Positions 36,180 through 46,955 of a DNA stretch of 64,000 nucleotides are shown here, piece by piece. The position numbers were made by a program, and so were the translations under genes. Every line of letters begins with the position of its first letter. The first letter of the stretch is position 1. The stretch spans positions 350,219 through 414,218 of the forward strand of contig WTPW01000083.1 of the NCBI GenBank assembly GCA_009809945.1, in the 5' to 3' direction. Below the pieces are notes generated by a model. That model did no database searches. It saw only the letters and a program-made list of their open reading frames with translations, and had not been told where the DNA came from. The stretch comes from Gigaspora margarita. Its lineage: Eukaryota; Glomeromycota; Glomeromycetes; Diversisporales; Gigasporaceae.

Positions 36180-37530
36180 AAATAACAAGAATTAAAATTT
36201 AGAGCTTTACTAGATGAGTTCTCTGATCTCTTTGCAAAAGATAGCAATGAACTTGGATGAACAGATCTAGTACAGCATAGAATCTATACTGAGGATGTGC
36301 TTCCAATCAAGCAACGACCTTATAATGTACTCCCAAGTGAACAAGAATTTATTAAGGAGGAAATTGAATGAATGCTAGAAAGCAAAATCATTTGACCATC
36401 TGAAAGCCCAAGCCCCTGGGCATCACCTGTTGTTCTTGTACGCAAAAAGAATGGCAAATTGAGATTCTGTGTTAATTACAGAAAACTCAATAGTATTACC
36501 AAAAAGGATGCCTATCCTCTACCCAAATACAGGAAATGCTAAACACTCTAGCTGGATTCCAATAGTTCTCTACTCTTGACCTTGCAAGTGGATATTGGCA
36601 AGTGTTGATGGATAAACAAGATAGAAAAAAGACTGCATTCATTACAAAATATGGTACTTATGAGTTCAATGTAATACTATTTGGTTTATGCAATGCAATC
36701 GCTACTTTTCAACGACTTATGGACTGAGTTTATAAAGGGATTGTATGGAAGTTTGTAGTTGTGTATCTTGATGATACCAATGTATTTTCTAAAACATTTG
36801 ATGAACATTTAAAACATTTGAGAATTGTATTTCACGTATTAGGGATGCTGGATTAAAACTAAATATAGAAAAATGCAATTTCTGAATAAAGTCCTTACCA
36901 TTCTTAAAACATATCATTAGTGAAAAAGGAATTGCACTGGACCCAACAAAAATAGAAACTGTTCAAAAGATTCAACCCCCTAAAAACACTACCAAGTTAC
37001 AATCTTTTCTTGGATTGGTCAGATATTATTGACAGTTCATCAAAAACTTTTCTGCTATTGCTTAACTGTTGAATCAACTTCTACATAAAGATGAACCTTA
37101 TTATTGAGGAAGCAAACAGCAACAAGTATTTGGAAAATTAAAGGAAAAGCTTGTTACTGCACCTGTACTAGCTTATCCAGATTTTAGTAAAAGATTTATT
37201 CTTGCTACTGATGCTTCTTATTATGGTTTTGGTGCGACTTTAAGCCAACAGGATAGAAATGGAAAAGAACATCCTATTGCTTATGCAAGCAAAAGCCTTC
37301 AACCTGCTGAACAAAATTATTATGCTACTGAACTTGAATGTGCTGCTATAGTATGGGCTATAGAGTATTATTATAGTTACTTGGGAGCCACAGAATTTAC
37401 CCTTGTAACAGATCATTTAGTATTAAAATGGCTTAAAAAAGTTGAACCAAAAGGACAAATTGGACGATAGATTTTGAAATAAAACCTTACAACTTTGTCA
37501 TGATACACAAACCTGGAAGGATTCACTCTA
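36180..37530 (+). pseudogene. pol: reverse transcriptase and RNase H, degraded
   Basis: Recognisable blocks in order: [102 protein letters not shown]; and the catalytic YLDD at 36,764-36,775. Then come the thumb and connection (FLGLVRYY, NFSAIA) and RNase H with ILATDASYYGFGATLSQ, ELECAAIVWAIEYYYSYLGA and VTDHLVLKW. TGA stops at 36,258, 36,369, 36,393, 36,725 and 37,030 occupy Arg positions of the family. TAG near 36,570 and 37,468 replaces Trp. A frameshift lies near 36,525. No function is possible without repair. Confidence 0.9.
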
Positions 37531-38832
37531 ATGTGGATGCTTTATCAAGACTCTGACCAAAAACTCTTTTCTCTAAATGATTTGGATCAATATTATAACT
37601 TATATAATTATTTAAAATCAGAAACTATATTTACGGACTTTACTGATTATCAACGGAAACTATTACAAACCCAAGCTAAATACTTCCAGATTCTGAATGG
37701 ACTATTGTATAAATGCAATAGAAAGAACCCAAGCAAGCCATTTCGAGTAATCAAATGGCCTGAAGTAGACTCTGTACTTTATATGATGCATAGTCACTCT
37801 ACTGCTGGATATTTAGGAATAGATGCTATATACCATAAAATCGCTGAATGATATTATTGGGATCAAATATATAGAGATATTAAAGAATATATTAAAACTT
37901 GTGAACAATGCCAAAGACAAGGCAAATCACGAATAAAAGAACCTTTGCATCCTATCAAAATAGGACAAGCCTTCGAACAAATTGGAATTGACTTAGTAGG
38001 ACCTTTACCAATCACAACTCTGAAAAATCAATATATTATTGTGGCCACTGACTACCTTACATGATGGCCTGAAGCACAAGTAGTGCCTGATGCCAGTGCT
38101 GCAACTCTTGCTCAATTTATATTCACTGAAATAGTATGTCAACATGGAATTCCAAAAATTATTTTCTCAGATCAAGGACCTAATTTTAGAAGTGATATGA
38201 TTAGAATCTTGTGTGAAAAATTATTAATACATCATAAATTTTCATCACCGTATCATCCACAAACAAATGGAATGGTAGAACAATCAAATAGAACCTTATA
38301 TAAATCTCTTGCAAAAGTTGCAACAAGCCAAGACTGGGGTGTATACCTACCTCCAGTATTATTTGTCTATTGAACCAAGAAACATGCCACCACTGGATAT
38401 ACTCCATTTCAACTTGTCTACGGATGACAAGCAGTATTACCCATTGAGGCCATACTACCCACTACTGAAACAGAATCAGAAATAGACCTTGAAGATAGTA
38501 TTTTAACTCGAGCTTATGAATTAATAGATAAGTTAGAAGAAACTCATGAACATGCTCAGAAAAATACAAAGACATCACAACAGAAACAGGAGCAAAGACA
38601 TGATACTCGAATAAAACTGGTAGAATTCGAAATTGGTGAAAAAGTTTAGGTACAACGGAAAGACATAGAATCTTCTAGATCTGTCAAGTTTGAGGATAAA
38701 CAGAAAGGACCTTACACTATATGTGCTAAACTAGGAAATAGTGCATATAAATTACAAAATGACAAAGGCCAAATTCTCAAATGATATTATAATAGTGACA
38801 GACTTGAAAAATACTATGAACAACAAAACTAG
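37531..38832 (+). pseudogene. integrase, degraded by TGA codons
   Basis: The frame is continuous over 434 codons except for stops. The HHCC zinc domain is near 37,788-37,914 (HSHSTAGYLGIDAIYHKI, then CEQCQRQGK). The DDE core reads IGIDLVGPLP (first Asp), IIFSDQGPNF (second Asp) and YHPQTNGMVEQSNRT (Glu). TTGYTPFQLVYG follows, and the C-terminal part ends near DRLEKYYEQQN with TAG at 38,830. TGA at 37,849, 38,062, 38,371, 38,425 and 38,782 each replace an Arg or basic residue conserved in the family (for example before YYW, before WPEA, after LVYG). One TAG near 38,647 replaces Trp. No chromodomain is evident. Confidence 0.9.
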
Positions 38833-39110
38833 GAACTCCAAGTTGTAATCGAAACAACAATAAACCCAGACTAATAATTTTGTTAAGCACTTTTCGATTT
38901 TATTAACTTTATTAAAATTATTATTTATTATAAAAATTATTTTATTTATTTATTATTATTATTATTGTTATTACAATATTAATTATTATACAATATATAT
39001 AAAAAAAAAATAAAAAAAAATAAAAAAAAATTTGGAACATTATTATTCAAGTATTACTCATATTATTTACAAAATATCAAAAAATTTAAGAATTTTATTT
39101 ACAAAGATAA

Positions 39111-39386
39111 TTAAATAGATACAAAAATTATTTGTAAGATAATACGATGATTTCTATTTACCTCTTCAATTCTTCTCCACAACTCCCTATTTTCATTTTC
39201 TAAGTTTGCAGCCCAAGCCCTCCACCTATTTCATTCTAGAACCATTTGCTCATACTGACTTGCTTGCTGAAGGGCTTTGACATTAGGAGGATTTATTTCT
39301 TGCACTTGCTCTTGATAGTTTATCAGACAGTTTTGGAGCCTCGCCATTTGAGAAGGAATGGAATCAGCTTGCTTAGTACAAGTCAT
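39111..39386 (-). CDS. antisense ORF downstream of pol, with one TGA
   Basis: Minus-strand frame from ATG 39,386 to TAA 39,113-39,111, 91 codons, broken only by TGA at 39,233-39,231 in the context EQMVLE-TGA-NRWRAWAANL, where Arg would fit. The product is hydrophilic and helical (SQMARLQNCLINYQEQVQEI; NENRELWRRIEEVNRNHR), possibly a coiled coil. TTTTATTTTATAG immediately before the ATG looks like a 3' splice site, and GTATGT with a CAG before it occurs at 39,650-39,642 on the same strand. A spliced antisense transcript with an intron of about 260 bp is therefore possible. Antisense ORFs are known from some large plant Ty3 elements; whether this one is expressed is unknown. Confidence 0.5.
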
Positions 39387-39399
39387 CTATAAAATAAAA

Positions 39400-40800
39400 A
39401 TAATTAGAAATGACTATTTCTAAGCATTATGTATACTGGAAAAAGGAAGGAAATAAAATAAACACAAGTGCGTTGGCCATCACACTTGTGCAAAAAAGAA
39501 AGACCAAGTTATAGGGAAAAATATCTACTGGGGCGACTACTACAGTGGTAAAACCGAATGTAGAGCGCTCACCCAGAAAAGAAGACTGGCTTTACACACA
39601 GCAAGTGCTGAGGCTAAGCTCATAGCCTGAAAGTATACATACCTGAGGAGGGGCAAAACAATGTAAAGCAGAAAAAATTTAACAAAGTTTTTGACAATAA
39701 AGGTTTATCTAAAAAGAAAAAGAGATAAATTAATTCAAAAAAAAGGAATAAAGAAAAGAACAAGAGAAAAGAATATTAACCAAGGCAGTTGAGAAATTGA
39801 AAATTTTTGAGAAGAAACGAATGTTCAAGACTCAAAAATAAATAGAATTTGACGATTGCAAGTATTGTTCCAAAATGGAAAATTAATTGATAGTAAACAA
39901 AACAATGAGAATCACAACAATGATGATGTGATTTACAGAATTCGAAATTAGATCTTGAATGAACACCAATTAGAATAATAGAAGCTAATTTTAGATAAAT
40001 TAGCCTAGAAAGTTCGGAGACCTCACAATTTTAAGGAGAGGAAAAGACTATAAAATTACCAAAATTGCTAAAAGCACAAGAGGAAACAAATTTTTGCCAA
40101 GTTTTGTCAAGTTTTGCTGAGTATTGCAAAATATTGCCAAGCAAAAATTTTTGCCACATGGTTAACACTAATGTTTCAGGCGAAATCTAAATATTTTGCC
40201 CAATCTGAATCTGAAATATGGGCAATATTAGTTTTGCCCAACAGTTAAATTTCCAAAATTTCTGATGAATCCATAATTGCCCAAAATCCAAACTCAATCC
40301 GAAATATTCGGAACTGTCTGAAACTGCATTAAACACATGAATCAAATTTGACCAATAATATTTGCCATGGGTAATGTTTTAAATAAAATTGGTTTGTTAT
40401 TTCCGAAATCTTTCAGATTTTAACAGTGGTCCAAAATTAAAATCCTAAATTCCATAATTAGGACGAAAATCTGATATAAATCTGATAAAATCTGATCATT
40501 CCAATAGCTTAACTTAGTGTCTTATCGTTATGGGAGTTAATTGGTTAATAATCACGTGCAGATCGAAAATTGGCCAATCAGGCTGCCGGAAGTATCGGAT
40601 TTTATCAGATTTATATCGCAGGAAAAAGCACATGCAAGTAAATATTAGCATGTAGAAATCGCAAAGCAAAAGCATGGGTAAAACTAATGTTACAAGCTAA
40701 ATTAAAATTGTTTCAAAGTAGCGATACAAGTAAACAATTTTAAAGATATAAAATGAGCTTGAAATTACCTTGCTTTTATTTTAACTTCAACAAACTCCTC
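39400..40800. other. non-coding part of the Ty3 element
   Basis: The segment holds repeated TTTTGCCAAG / TTTTGCCCAA phrases (40,090-40,270) and an inverted pair around 40,460-40,622 (AATCTGATATAAATCTGATA against its complement near 40,600), perhaps a small MITE. No sense frame of note. Confidence 0.4.
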
Positions 40801-40845
40801 TTATAATTAATACAAATACTAAAACTCTTTTCTTAAACAAATAAA

Positions 40846-41434
40846 ATGACTACCCAACCCACCTAGCTCCACCCCAACTCTATCAAAAAGTGTGTGAACT
40901 CCACAACTTTGTAACAGGTTACAATACACTGGAACAATTATTGTAGATCCAAACAATGTAACTATTATGCAAAATGATAGTCATACTTGCACTATTCTGG
41001 CAAATCAAGCCAGAAATATTACCACATTTGTCGATCCAATGGCTGCTATTAAAGATGACCTAGTACGCCGTAGTACTGACCAGATATTTCTGGTTCATGT
41101 ACCAATGACCATTAATAGTGATCCAAACACATGCTTCAAGAACATATACCGAAGATACAAGGAAGCTATCCGACATACAAACTATAACAGGATCCATGCC
41201 TTGGCTTATGCCTTCCACATGGGATCAATATTATGGAATGATAGAAGTTTAATCACTGAACAAATTGGGGACAATCAAGTGAAAACTTTCAAACAAGTTT
41301 TCTACTTGTTTACTATTTGTGGGTATGAACAAATATACAGGACCCACCAACTAAAGGTAAAAGACTTTAATGATATCAATAAAAAGAATTTTGCAGAACT
41401 TATGAACTTTTGTGGACAACAAAGGAATGTGTAG
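40846..41434 (+). CDS. third sense ORF of the Ty3 element, one frameshift
   Basis: An open frame of 155 codons runs from ATG 40,967 to TAG near 41,432. The sequence before it continues the same protein in another frame (LAPPQLYQKVCELHNFVTGY, then NTLEQLL), so the original product probably began at ATG 40,846 and one frameshift lies near 40,940. The protein is hydrophilic, of even composition, without signal peptide or membrane span, so it is not envelope-like. It contains Arg codons of CGC/CGT/CGA type that have survived. It ends 20-30 bp before the polypurine tract. Function unknown. Confidence 0.6.
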
Positions 41435-41455
41435 ATTTTGCAGAACAAAATCTTT

Positions 41456-41467
41456 AAGGGAGGAAAA
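41456..41467 (+). other. polypurine tract
   Basis: AAGGGAGGAAAA directly precedes the LTR start TGTTAC. This is the usual site for plus-strand priming. Confidence 0.8.
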
Positions 41468-42381
41468 TGTTACAAAACAGGGTTTAGAATAGCGTAGTGA
41501 TGTAGTACAGAATAGACTTTGTGAATGTATTATTTATTTTATATAGTTAATATTTTATTATTATATATTTAGTCATATTATTATTATATTAGCATATTTT
41601 ATTATTGTATTATTATATATATATTATAGTATATTAAAATAGGAAAAGATTCTATTGGGTAAAAGAATGAGGCACAGTAACTGCGCCATAATACTGCGGC
41701 TTGGTTACACTAGGTAACACAAGGTTACACCAACTAGTAACTTAGGTAATACAAGACACGGCACGACTACCTCCAATTACCTCTACACGACTATTCCCAA
41801 CTACCTCCACACTAATACCTCTACTTACCTTCGCACAAATATTCCTACCTACCTCTGTACAAATATCTCCATCTATCTCCATACAAATATCTCTATCTAT
41901 TACCACACAAATGTCTTGTTTACCCCAAACAAATATCTCTAATTACCTTTGTACAAATACCTCTAACTATCTTTACAATAATGCAGTAATTATCTCTAGT
42001 TATCTCTGCACAAATTAATAATAGAATTGTTACACCTCTTAGGATAGAAAAGTTATAAAAAGGAAGCATTTCTCCTTCCTGCAAAAGTTAGAGTTCAATA
42101 CCCTCACCTAGAATCTTAGCTTAGGATAATACCCTTATCCCTTCATTATTATCTTGTAAAGTGTAATATTCCCCTCTAGGGTAATTCCTACAGGCAAGGC
42201 TTATTACCAACTTATATTATTTAATAAAATTATATACTATCTTTATAACAAACCATTTGCCTTCTGCTGTGAAGTAAAGTACACTTCACCTCCACCCCAT
42301 ATATATTCATAATATATCACTGCACCAAGTAACCTCGTTACTTTGCTATATTCAATACAAGAAGGCTATAGCATCGTAACA
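41468..42381 (+). mobile_element. 3' LTR, 914 bp
   Basis: Begins TGTTACAAAACAGGG and ends ATCGTAACA, with TGTTAC/GTAACA as terminal inverted repeat, directly after the polypurine tract. A TATA-like GTTATAAAAAGG is at about 42,050 and an AATAAAA signal at about 42,222, giving a short U3-R-U5 layout. 41,764-42,015 is a pyrimidine-rich minisatellite of about 21 bp (CTACCTCTACACAAATATCTC-type). The base run after it, ATGTG, would be the target duplication; its partner upstream is missing. Confidence 0.8.
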
Positions 42382-42773
42382 ATGTGTATTGGAAGTGATT
42401 AGTTAATTTCTTTAAAGGAAATTCAAATATAATTAATCAAATTTGTATGTAAAAACCTAGGAATCAATAAAAATTTGGCTTGTCAAGAGAATTTTTGCAG
42501 TATTTGTAGTCAGGCAAAACCTAACTCTTGTATATGTGACTTAGATATTTCAAATAATCAGATGGATGATGTGAATAAAGAAGGTTTTAAAAATATGAGT
42601 AAGTTAAGATATACATTTCTCTGACAAAAGTTATGGAATTTTTAATAATCACAACAATCTAACCTAATTTGTTGTGATCATAGTTACATATAAAAACTAT
42701 TTTTTTATATGCAAATTGGTCTTTGTGCAATAAGTAAAGTTGTTTGCCATAATGATTTGCATACAATATTAGG

Positions 42774-43102
42774 TGTTACATATTAAAACAGCCCATTTTT
42801 ACTTTTATTTTATTTTGAGATAATTGAGTTTAATCATTTGTTTTGATTTTCAGACTGATCCGGGATTATCAATTTTATGATTTTGATTGGTTAAAGGCAA
42901 CAGGTGACTATCAGGTAATCTTGTGATGTGTTAGCACTTCGCAGTCTCATGTAATTTTTCTTTTACATTATCTTGATTTTTTATTATGCAAATCAACTTT
43001 TATTTATAATTAAAAAATGTCAATCATATTAAAATTTATATGAATTTGATAAAAACTTATTTTTCAAAAAATTGTAAAAATGGGCTATTTTAATATGTAA
43101 CA
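42774..43102. mobile_element. MITE nested in the left arm
   Basis: TGTTACATATTAAAACAGCC and CATTTTTAC at the left pair with GTAAAAATGGGC and TATTTTAATATGTAACA at the right. Its interior (42,899-43,050: GGTAATCTTGTGATG, TTTACATTATCTTGATT, TTATGCAAATCAAC) resembles 59,490-59,640. Confidence 0.7.
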
Positions 43103-43435
43103 CTCTATATAAGAATTTTGAAAAATTTTAAAAGATTTTTTAAAATTTTTATATTTTAGATGTTTGAAACAAAAAATAAAAAATAATAATTAAAATTATT
43201 ATATCTTGACACATTCTTGAACCCTTTAAAATTTTTTTATGAAAATTTAAATCTATATGCTTTAGAACCTAGCAAACAACTTTAATTAAGTCAATAATTA
43301 ATAACAATAAGTTGTTTTAGAAATGTTGTATTTTAATAAATTTTCAATTTAAAAAATATATTTCATCTTAAAAGTTTATATAATAAAACATTATAAAATT
43401 TATATTGAAATAATCTAATAAAATAAAGAGAGTTA

Positions 43436-43768
43436 TCTTTCATCGCTAGTACGATGCATCACCACCCTCTAATTGACCAATCGGGATGCAGGATCAGGTG
43501 TAATGTTAAATCAAAGCGAAACAACAATTTTTTAAAAAATCGCTTCTAAGTTAAAATTTTGACTATGAAACTACAATTTTTTTTAACAAAAAAAATTCCT
43601 TGCAAAATTTTGAATTAGGGAATCATCTAACTATTGCTCTCAACCAAACCTAACCCTATCTTAACCTGGCTGCTTTTTGTTTTGTTTTGATTAATGTAAA
43701 ATCTAAACAAACAAAATGATTGGTCGATCAGGGGGTAGCGATGCATCACACTAGCGATGAAAGATACT
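43436..43768. mobile_element. core-bearing inverted-repeat element, TA-flanked
   Basis: Terminal repeats TCTTTCATCGCTAGTACGAT and its partner (GCATCACACTAGCGATGAAAGA) extend about 45 bp. TA lies outside both ends, as for Tc1/mariner-type targets. The interior has the core forward: GATCAGGTGTAATGTTAAAT, AAAAAATCGCTTCTAAG, CTATGAAACTAC, AATTCCTTGCAAAATTTT and CCTAACCCTATC. It sits near the centre of the larger inverted-repeat element. Confidence 0.75.
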
Positions 43769-44710
43769 TGTCTAAAATAAATATAATATAATATAATATA
43801 ATATGTATATTGTATTTTAAAATCATATTTTTATATATTTTATTATATAAAAATTTTAAGTTCCGACAATAATATTTTTTTAAAATTGAAAATTTATTAA
43901 AATACATCATTTCTGGAACAACTGTATTGTTAACACTAAATATTAACTTAATTAAAGTATTCACTAGGTTCTAAAGCATATGGGTTAAATTTTCATAAAA
44001 AAATTCTTAAGAGTTCACGAATGTGTTAAGATATAATAATTTTAATTATTAATTTTTATTTTTTGTTTCAGACATCTAAAATATAAAAATATTTTTAAAA
44101 AATCTTAATATAATTTTTTAAAATTCTTATATTATGTGCAAATCATTATGCCAAACAATTTTACTTATTGCACAAAGACATATTTGCATATAAAAAAATA
44201 GTTTTTATATGTAGCTACGATCACAACAAATTAGAGTAGATCGTTGTGATTATGAAAATTTTGTAACATTTGTCAGGGGAGTATATATGATTCAAATAGA
44301 TTAATAAAACAATATTACCATAATACTAATTATTATACATTGTAGCCAATCATAGTTATTATGAAAATAGGCCTTGTCATTGTGGTATCTGTGGTCAGAT
44401 AGGCCACAATACTCATACATGTAATTTGGAAGTTCAATCAATCAGATAAACTATTTAGGTATAGAAGGCCATAATTGTGAAAATGAAATTAAATCACTAT
44501 TACCTTACCAATTGCAAATAAAAATGGCAAAGATTTAAATTTAATGAGTTCAGGTAGATTAAAGATTTATATTGAACTATATATGATAGTAGACTAATAA
44601 TACTAATCATTTACTTTATTGCAGTTGATAAAGATCTTGCCAACAATAAGGGGAGTGCCATTTATCATCTGATTTTTTAGGTGGGTGGGGGTAGAGAAAT
44701 TATTAGGTCC

Positions 44711-45043
44711 TATACTATATTTGTGAAAATAAGCTACCTCCAAAAGAAGCTACCCCCAGATTTTCAGAAAAATTTTTAAAATTTTTTAAAGAAATCGTTA
44801 ACAGTCGCTACATATAAAACTTTTTTTTACTAAGTAAACTTCAAAGGTGCGATTAAGTAAAGTTGTTCGAAATAATGAAATACACCTACTGTAAAAATTT
44901 CATAGCATTCGGACAACATTTTATTAGTACGTTTTTCAATTTTTCAAAAAATTTAACAATCCGCAAAATAAGCTACCCCCATGTTTTTTTTGTGTAACTT
45001 TTTGGCCAAAAAGGGTAGCTTATTTTCGGACAAATACGGTATA
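44711..45043. mobile_element. nested MITE, 333 bp
   Basis: TATACTATATTTGTGAAAAT and AAGCTACC at the left pair with GGGTAGCTTATTTTCGGACA and AATACGGTATA at the right. GATTAAGTAAAGTTGTTCG inside resembles a phrase in the 8975-9345 duplication. Confidence 0.7.
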
Positions 45044-45074
45044 TAATATAATATATATACTATATATAAATATA

Positions 45075-46955
45075 TATTTTAATATTGAATAACTTTTGAT
45101 CCACTAGTCCATTTTTAATAATTTAACTACCAAAATGTTCGTCTTAGTGAGATGATTCTAACAAGCCCAAAATTATTAAATTCTAATTACAGGATCCTAA
45201 GATCAACAAAGATTTGTATTCTATAAACAATTAATAATTAGATAAGTTTAATTCGGCGCATCTAAGTTCTACGATGAATACCACCAATCAGAATCAAATG
45301 TGTTTGGTACCATTTGATTCATCTTATTGTAATGAATCAAATAACACCAAAATTACCTGAATCTGATTACTAAAATCATGCAATATCACATTTTAACAAT
45401 TATTTTAAAACATAGCCCAATTTTGGTACAGTACCTAATTCAGCGCACCAAAAATCTCTAATAATATTTGTAAACTATTGATCAAAATTATACGATTTTG
45501 GTACCATTTGATTTGTCATGATAAAATGAGTAGGATGTACTAAAATTATGCAATTATGATCGATAATTCACAAGATATCATTATTTATCAAAATAATCTG
45601 TGTAAAGCAAATTTTGAAATTAAAATAAAATCGTTGATAGCCTTTGATAGACAGGTCAGTTTTTGATCATTTATCACCAAAATGACCACCTTGAAGAGAC
45701 AATTCCAACGACCCCAAAATTATTAAAATCTAATCATAGGATCACAAGATTGTTAAAGATTTTCTTATTATTTTGATGAAATTAGATTAATTGATAATTC
45801 TATAGGAAAAATGTGGCATGCTTCCATCTAAATTTTTTTTTACTAAGTTAAGGATACATGTCTACTAATTGAAAGTTTTAGAGCTTGTCGAGATGCATCT
45901 AATGGTAGTTAGATCATCCGAATCGGCCCAGTGGATGGTGAGATATTATCAAAAAATGATTGCCTAACTATGTGACAGAAATCACATGAAAATCACTATT
46001 GGCGAAATCGCATGCTTCTATCTAAACCATTTTTTTCTTACTAAGTTAACAATACATGCCCACTAATTGAAAGTTGTAGAGCTCATTGTAACGTATCTAA
46101 CATTAGTTAGATCATCCAAATCAGTCCAGTGGATGGCGAGATATCATCAAAAAATGATTGGCTGACTATATAAAATTGGATACGTGTCATTTCACTGACA
46201 ATCATTTCACCAACAGCTTACTTAGCCGACATCACACCAAGTGACAATTTACTAAAAATACACATACCTGCAATTAATAAAATACTAATCCTAACCCTAT
46301 GTGATGTCAGCTAAGTGAACTTTCGGTGAAATGATTGTTGGTGAAATAACCAGCACTGATAAAATCTTTGTAAAACATTGTTTTATAGAGATTTTATATA
46401 GTCAGCCAATTGTTTTTCGATGATATCTCGCTATCCACTAGGCTAATTTGGATGATCTAACCACCATTAAATACATCTCAACGAGCTCTAAAACTTTCAA
46501 TTAGTGGGCATGTATTGTTAACTCAGTAAGAAAAAAAGTTTAAGATGGAAGCATGCCACATTTCACCTATAGTGATTTTTACATGTGATTTCTGTCACAG
46601 ATTTTTATATAGTTAGCCAATCGTTTTTCAACAATATCTTGCCATCTACTGGACTGATTTGGATAATATAACCACTGTTAGATGCGTCTCAACAAGCTCT
46701 ACAACTTTCAATTAGTGGACATGTATCCTTAACTTAGTAAAAAAAAATTTTGAATGGAAGCACGCCACATTTCACCTATTCTAGGTGGATTATCAATTAA
46801 ATTTACACAAAAGTTGAACATTCTTGGAATCCTGTGACTGGATTTTGATGATTTTGGGCTTGTTAGAATCGTCTCACTGAGATGAACATTTTTGTAGTTG
46901 AACCATCCAAAACAACCCAGTAGATCAAAAGTTATCTAATTTTTAATATATTATT
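45075..46955. mobile_element. long inverted-repeat block, several shells
   Basis: The outer shell ACTTTTGATCCACTAGTCC, AAAATGTTCGTCTTAGTGAG and AACAAGCCCAAAATTATTA (45,090-45,175) pairs with 46,840-46,945 in complement. An inner shell, CATGCTTCCATCTAAATTTT, TTGAAAGTTTTAGAGCTTG and CCAGTGGATGGTGAGATAT (45,815-45,945, repeated at 46,010-46,145), pairs with 46,425-46,540 and 46,625-46,770. The inner shell matches parts of 8660-8920 (GAAAGTTGTAGAGCTCAT; CCCAGTGGAT). Confidence 0.65.
46184..46356. mobile_element. MITE at the centre of the palindrome
   Basis: GTGTCATTTCACTGACAATC, ATTTCACCAACAG and GACATCAC at the left pair with GTGATGTCAGCTAAGTGAA, GGTGAAATGATTGTTGGTGA and AATAACCAGCAC at the right. 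CCTAACCCTA lies at its centre (46,281-46,290). Confidence 0.7.

Larger units (their letters stand above)
31596..42381 (+). mobile_element. degraded Ty3/Gypsy retrotransposon, 5' LTR missing
   Basis: The order gag, protease, (extra domains), reverse transcriptase, RNase H, integrase defines a Ty3/Gypsy element. Two further ORFs, a polypurine tract and an LTR follow. Its internal part is about 9.9 kb, long for the group because of a second zinc-knuckle array, a 224-codon ORF and the 39-41.4-kb segment. I found no copy of the 3' LTR upstream of gag and no primer-binding site, so the 5' end was lost or replaced. Frameshifts and stops are scattered. Most in-frame stops in pol are TGA where the family has Arg. 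Confidence 0.9.
42640..44265. mobile_element. long inverted-repeat element in the intron
   Basis: Outer arms: TTTGTTGTGATCATAGTTAC and ATAAAAACTATTTTTTTATA near 42,668-42,710 pair with the complement of 44,190-44,255. The pairing continues (TTTGTGCAATAAGTAAAGTT; CATATGCTTTAGAACCTAG read on opposite strands) nearly to the centre. Two other elements are nested in it, at 42,774-43,102 and 43,436-43,768. It lies between a donor and an acceptor of the zinc-knuckle gene, so it would be carried in the intron. Confidence 0.65.

Noticed and set aside
36258..38784. Altered genetic code (TGA as an amino acid)
   Set aside because: TAG and frameshifts also occur, CGA codons still exist, and CpG deamination explains the TGA sites more simply.
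39530..39600. tRNA-like AGTGGTAAAACC / GTAGAGCGCTCACC sequence
   Set aside because: No box B at the right distance and no cloverleaf that I could draw.
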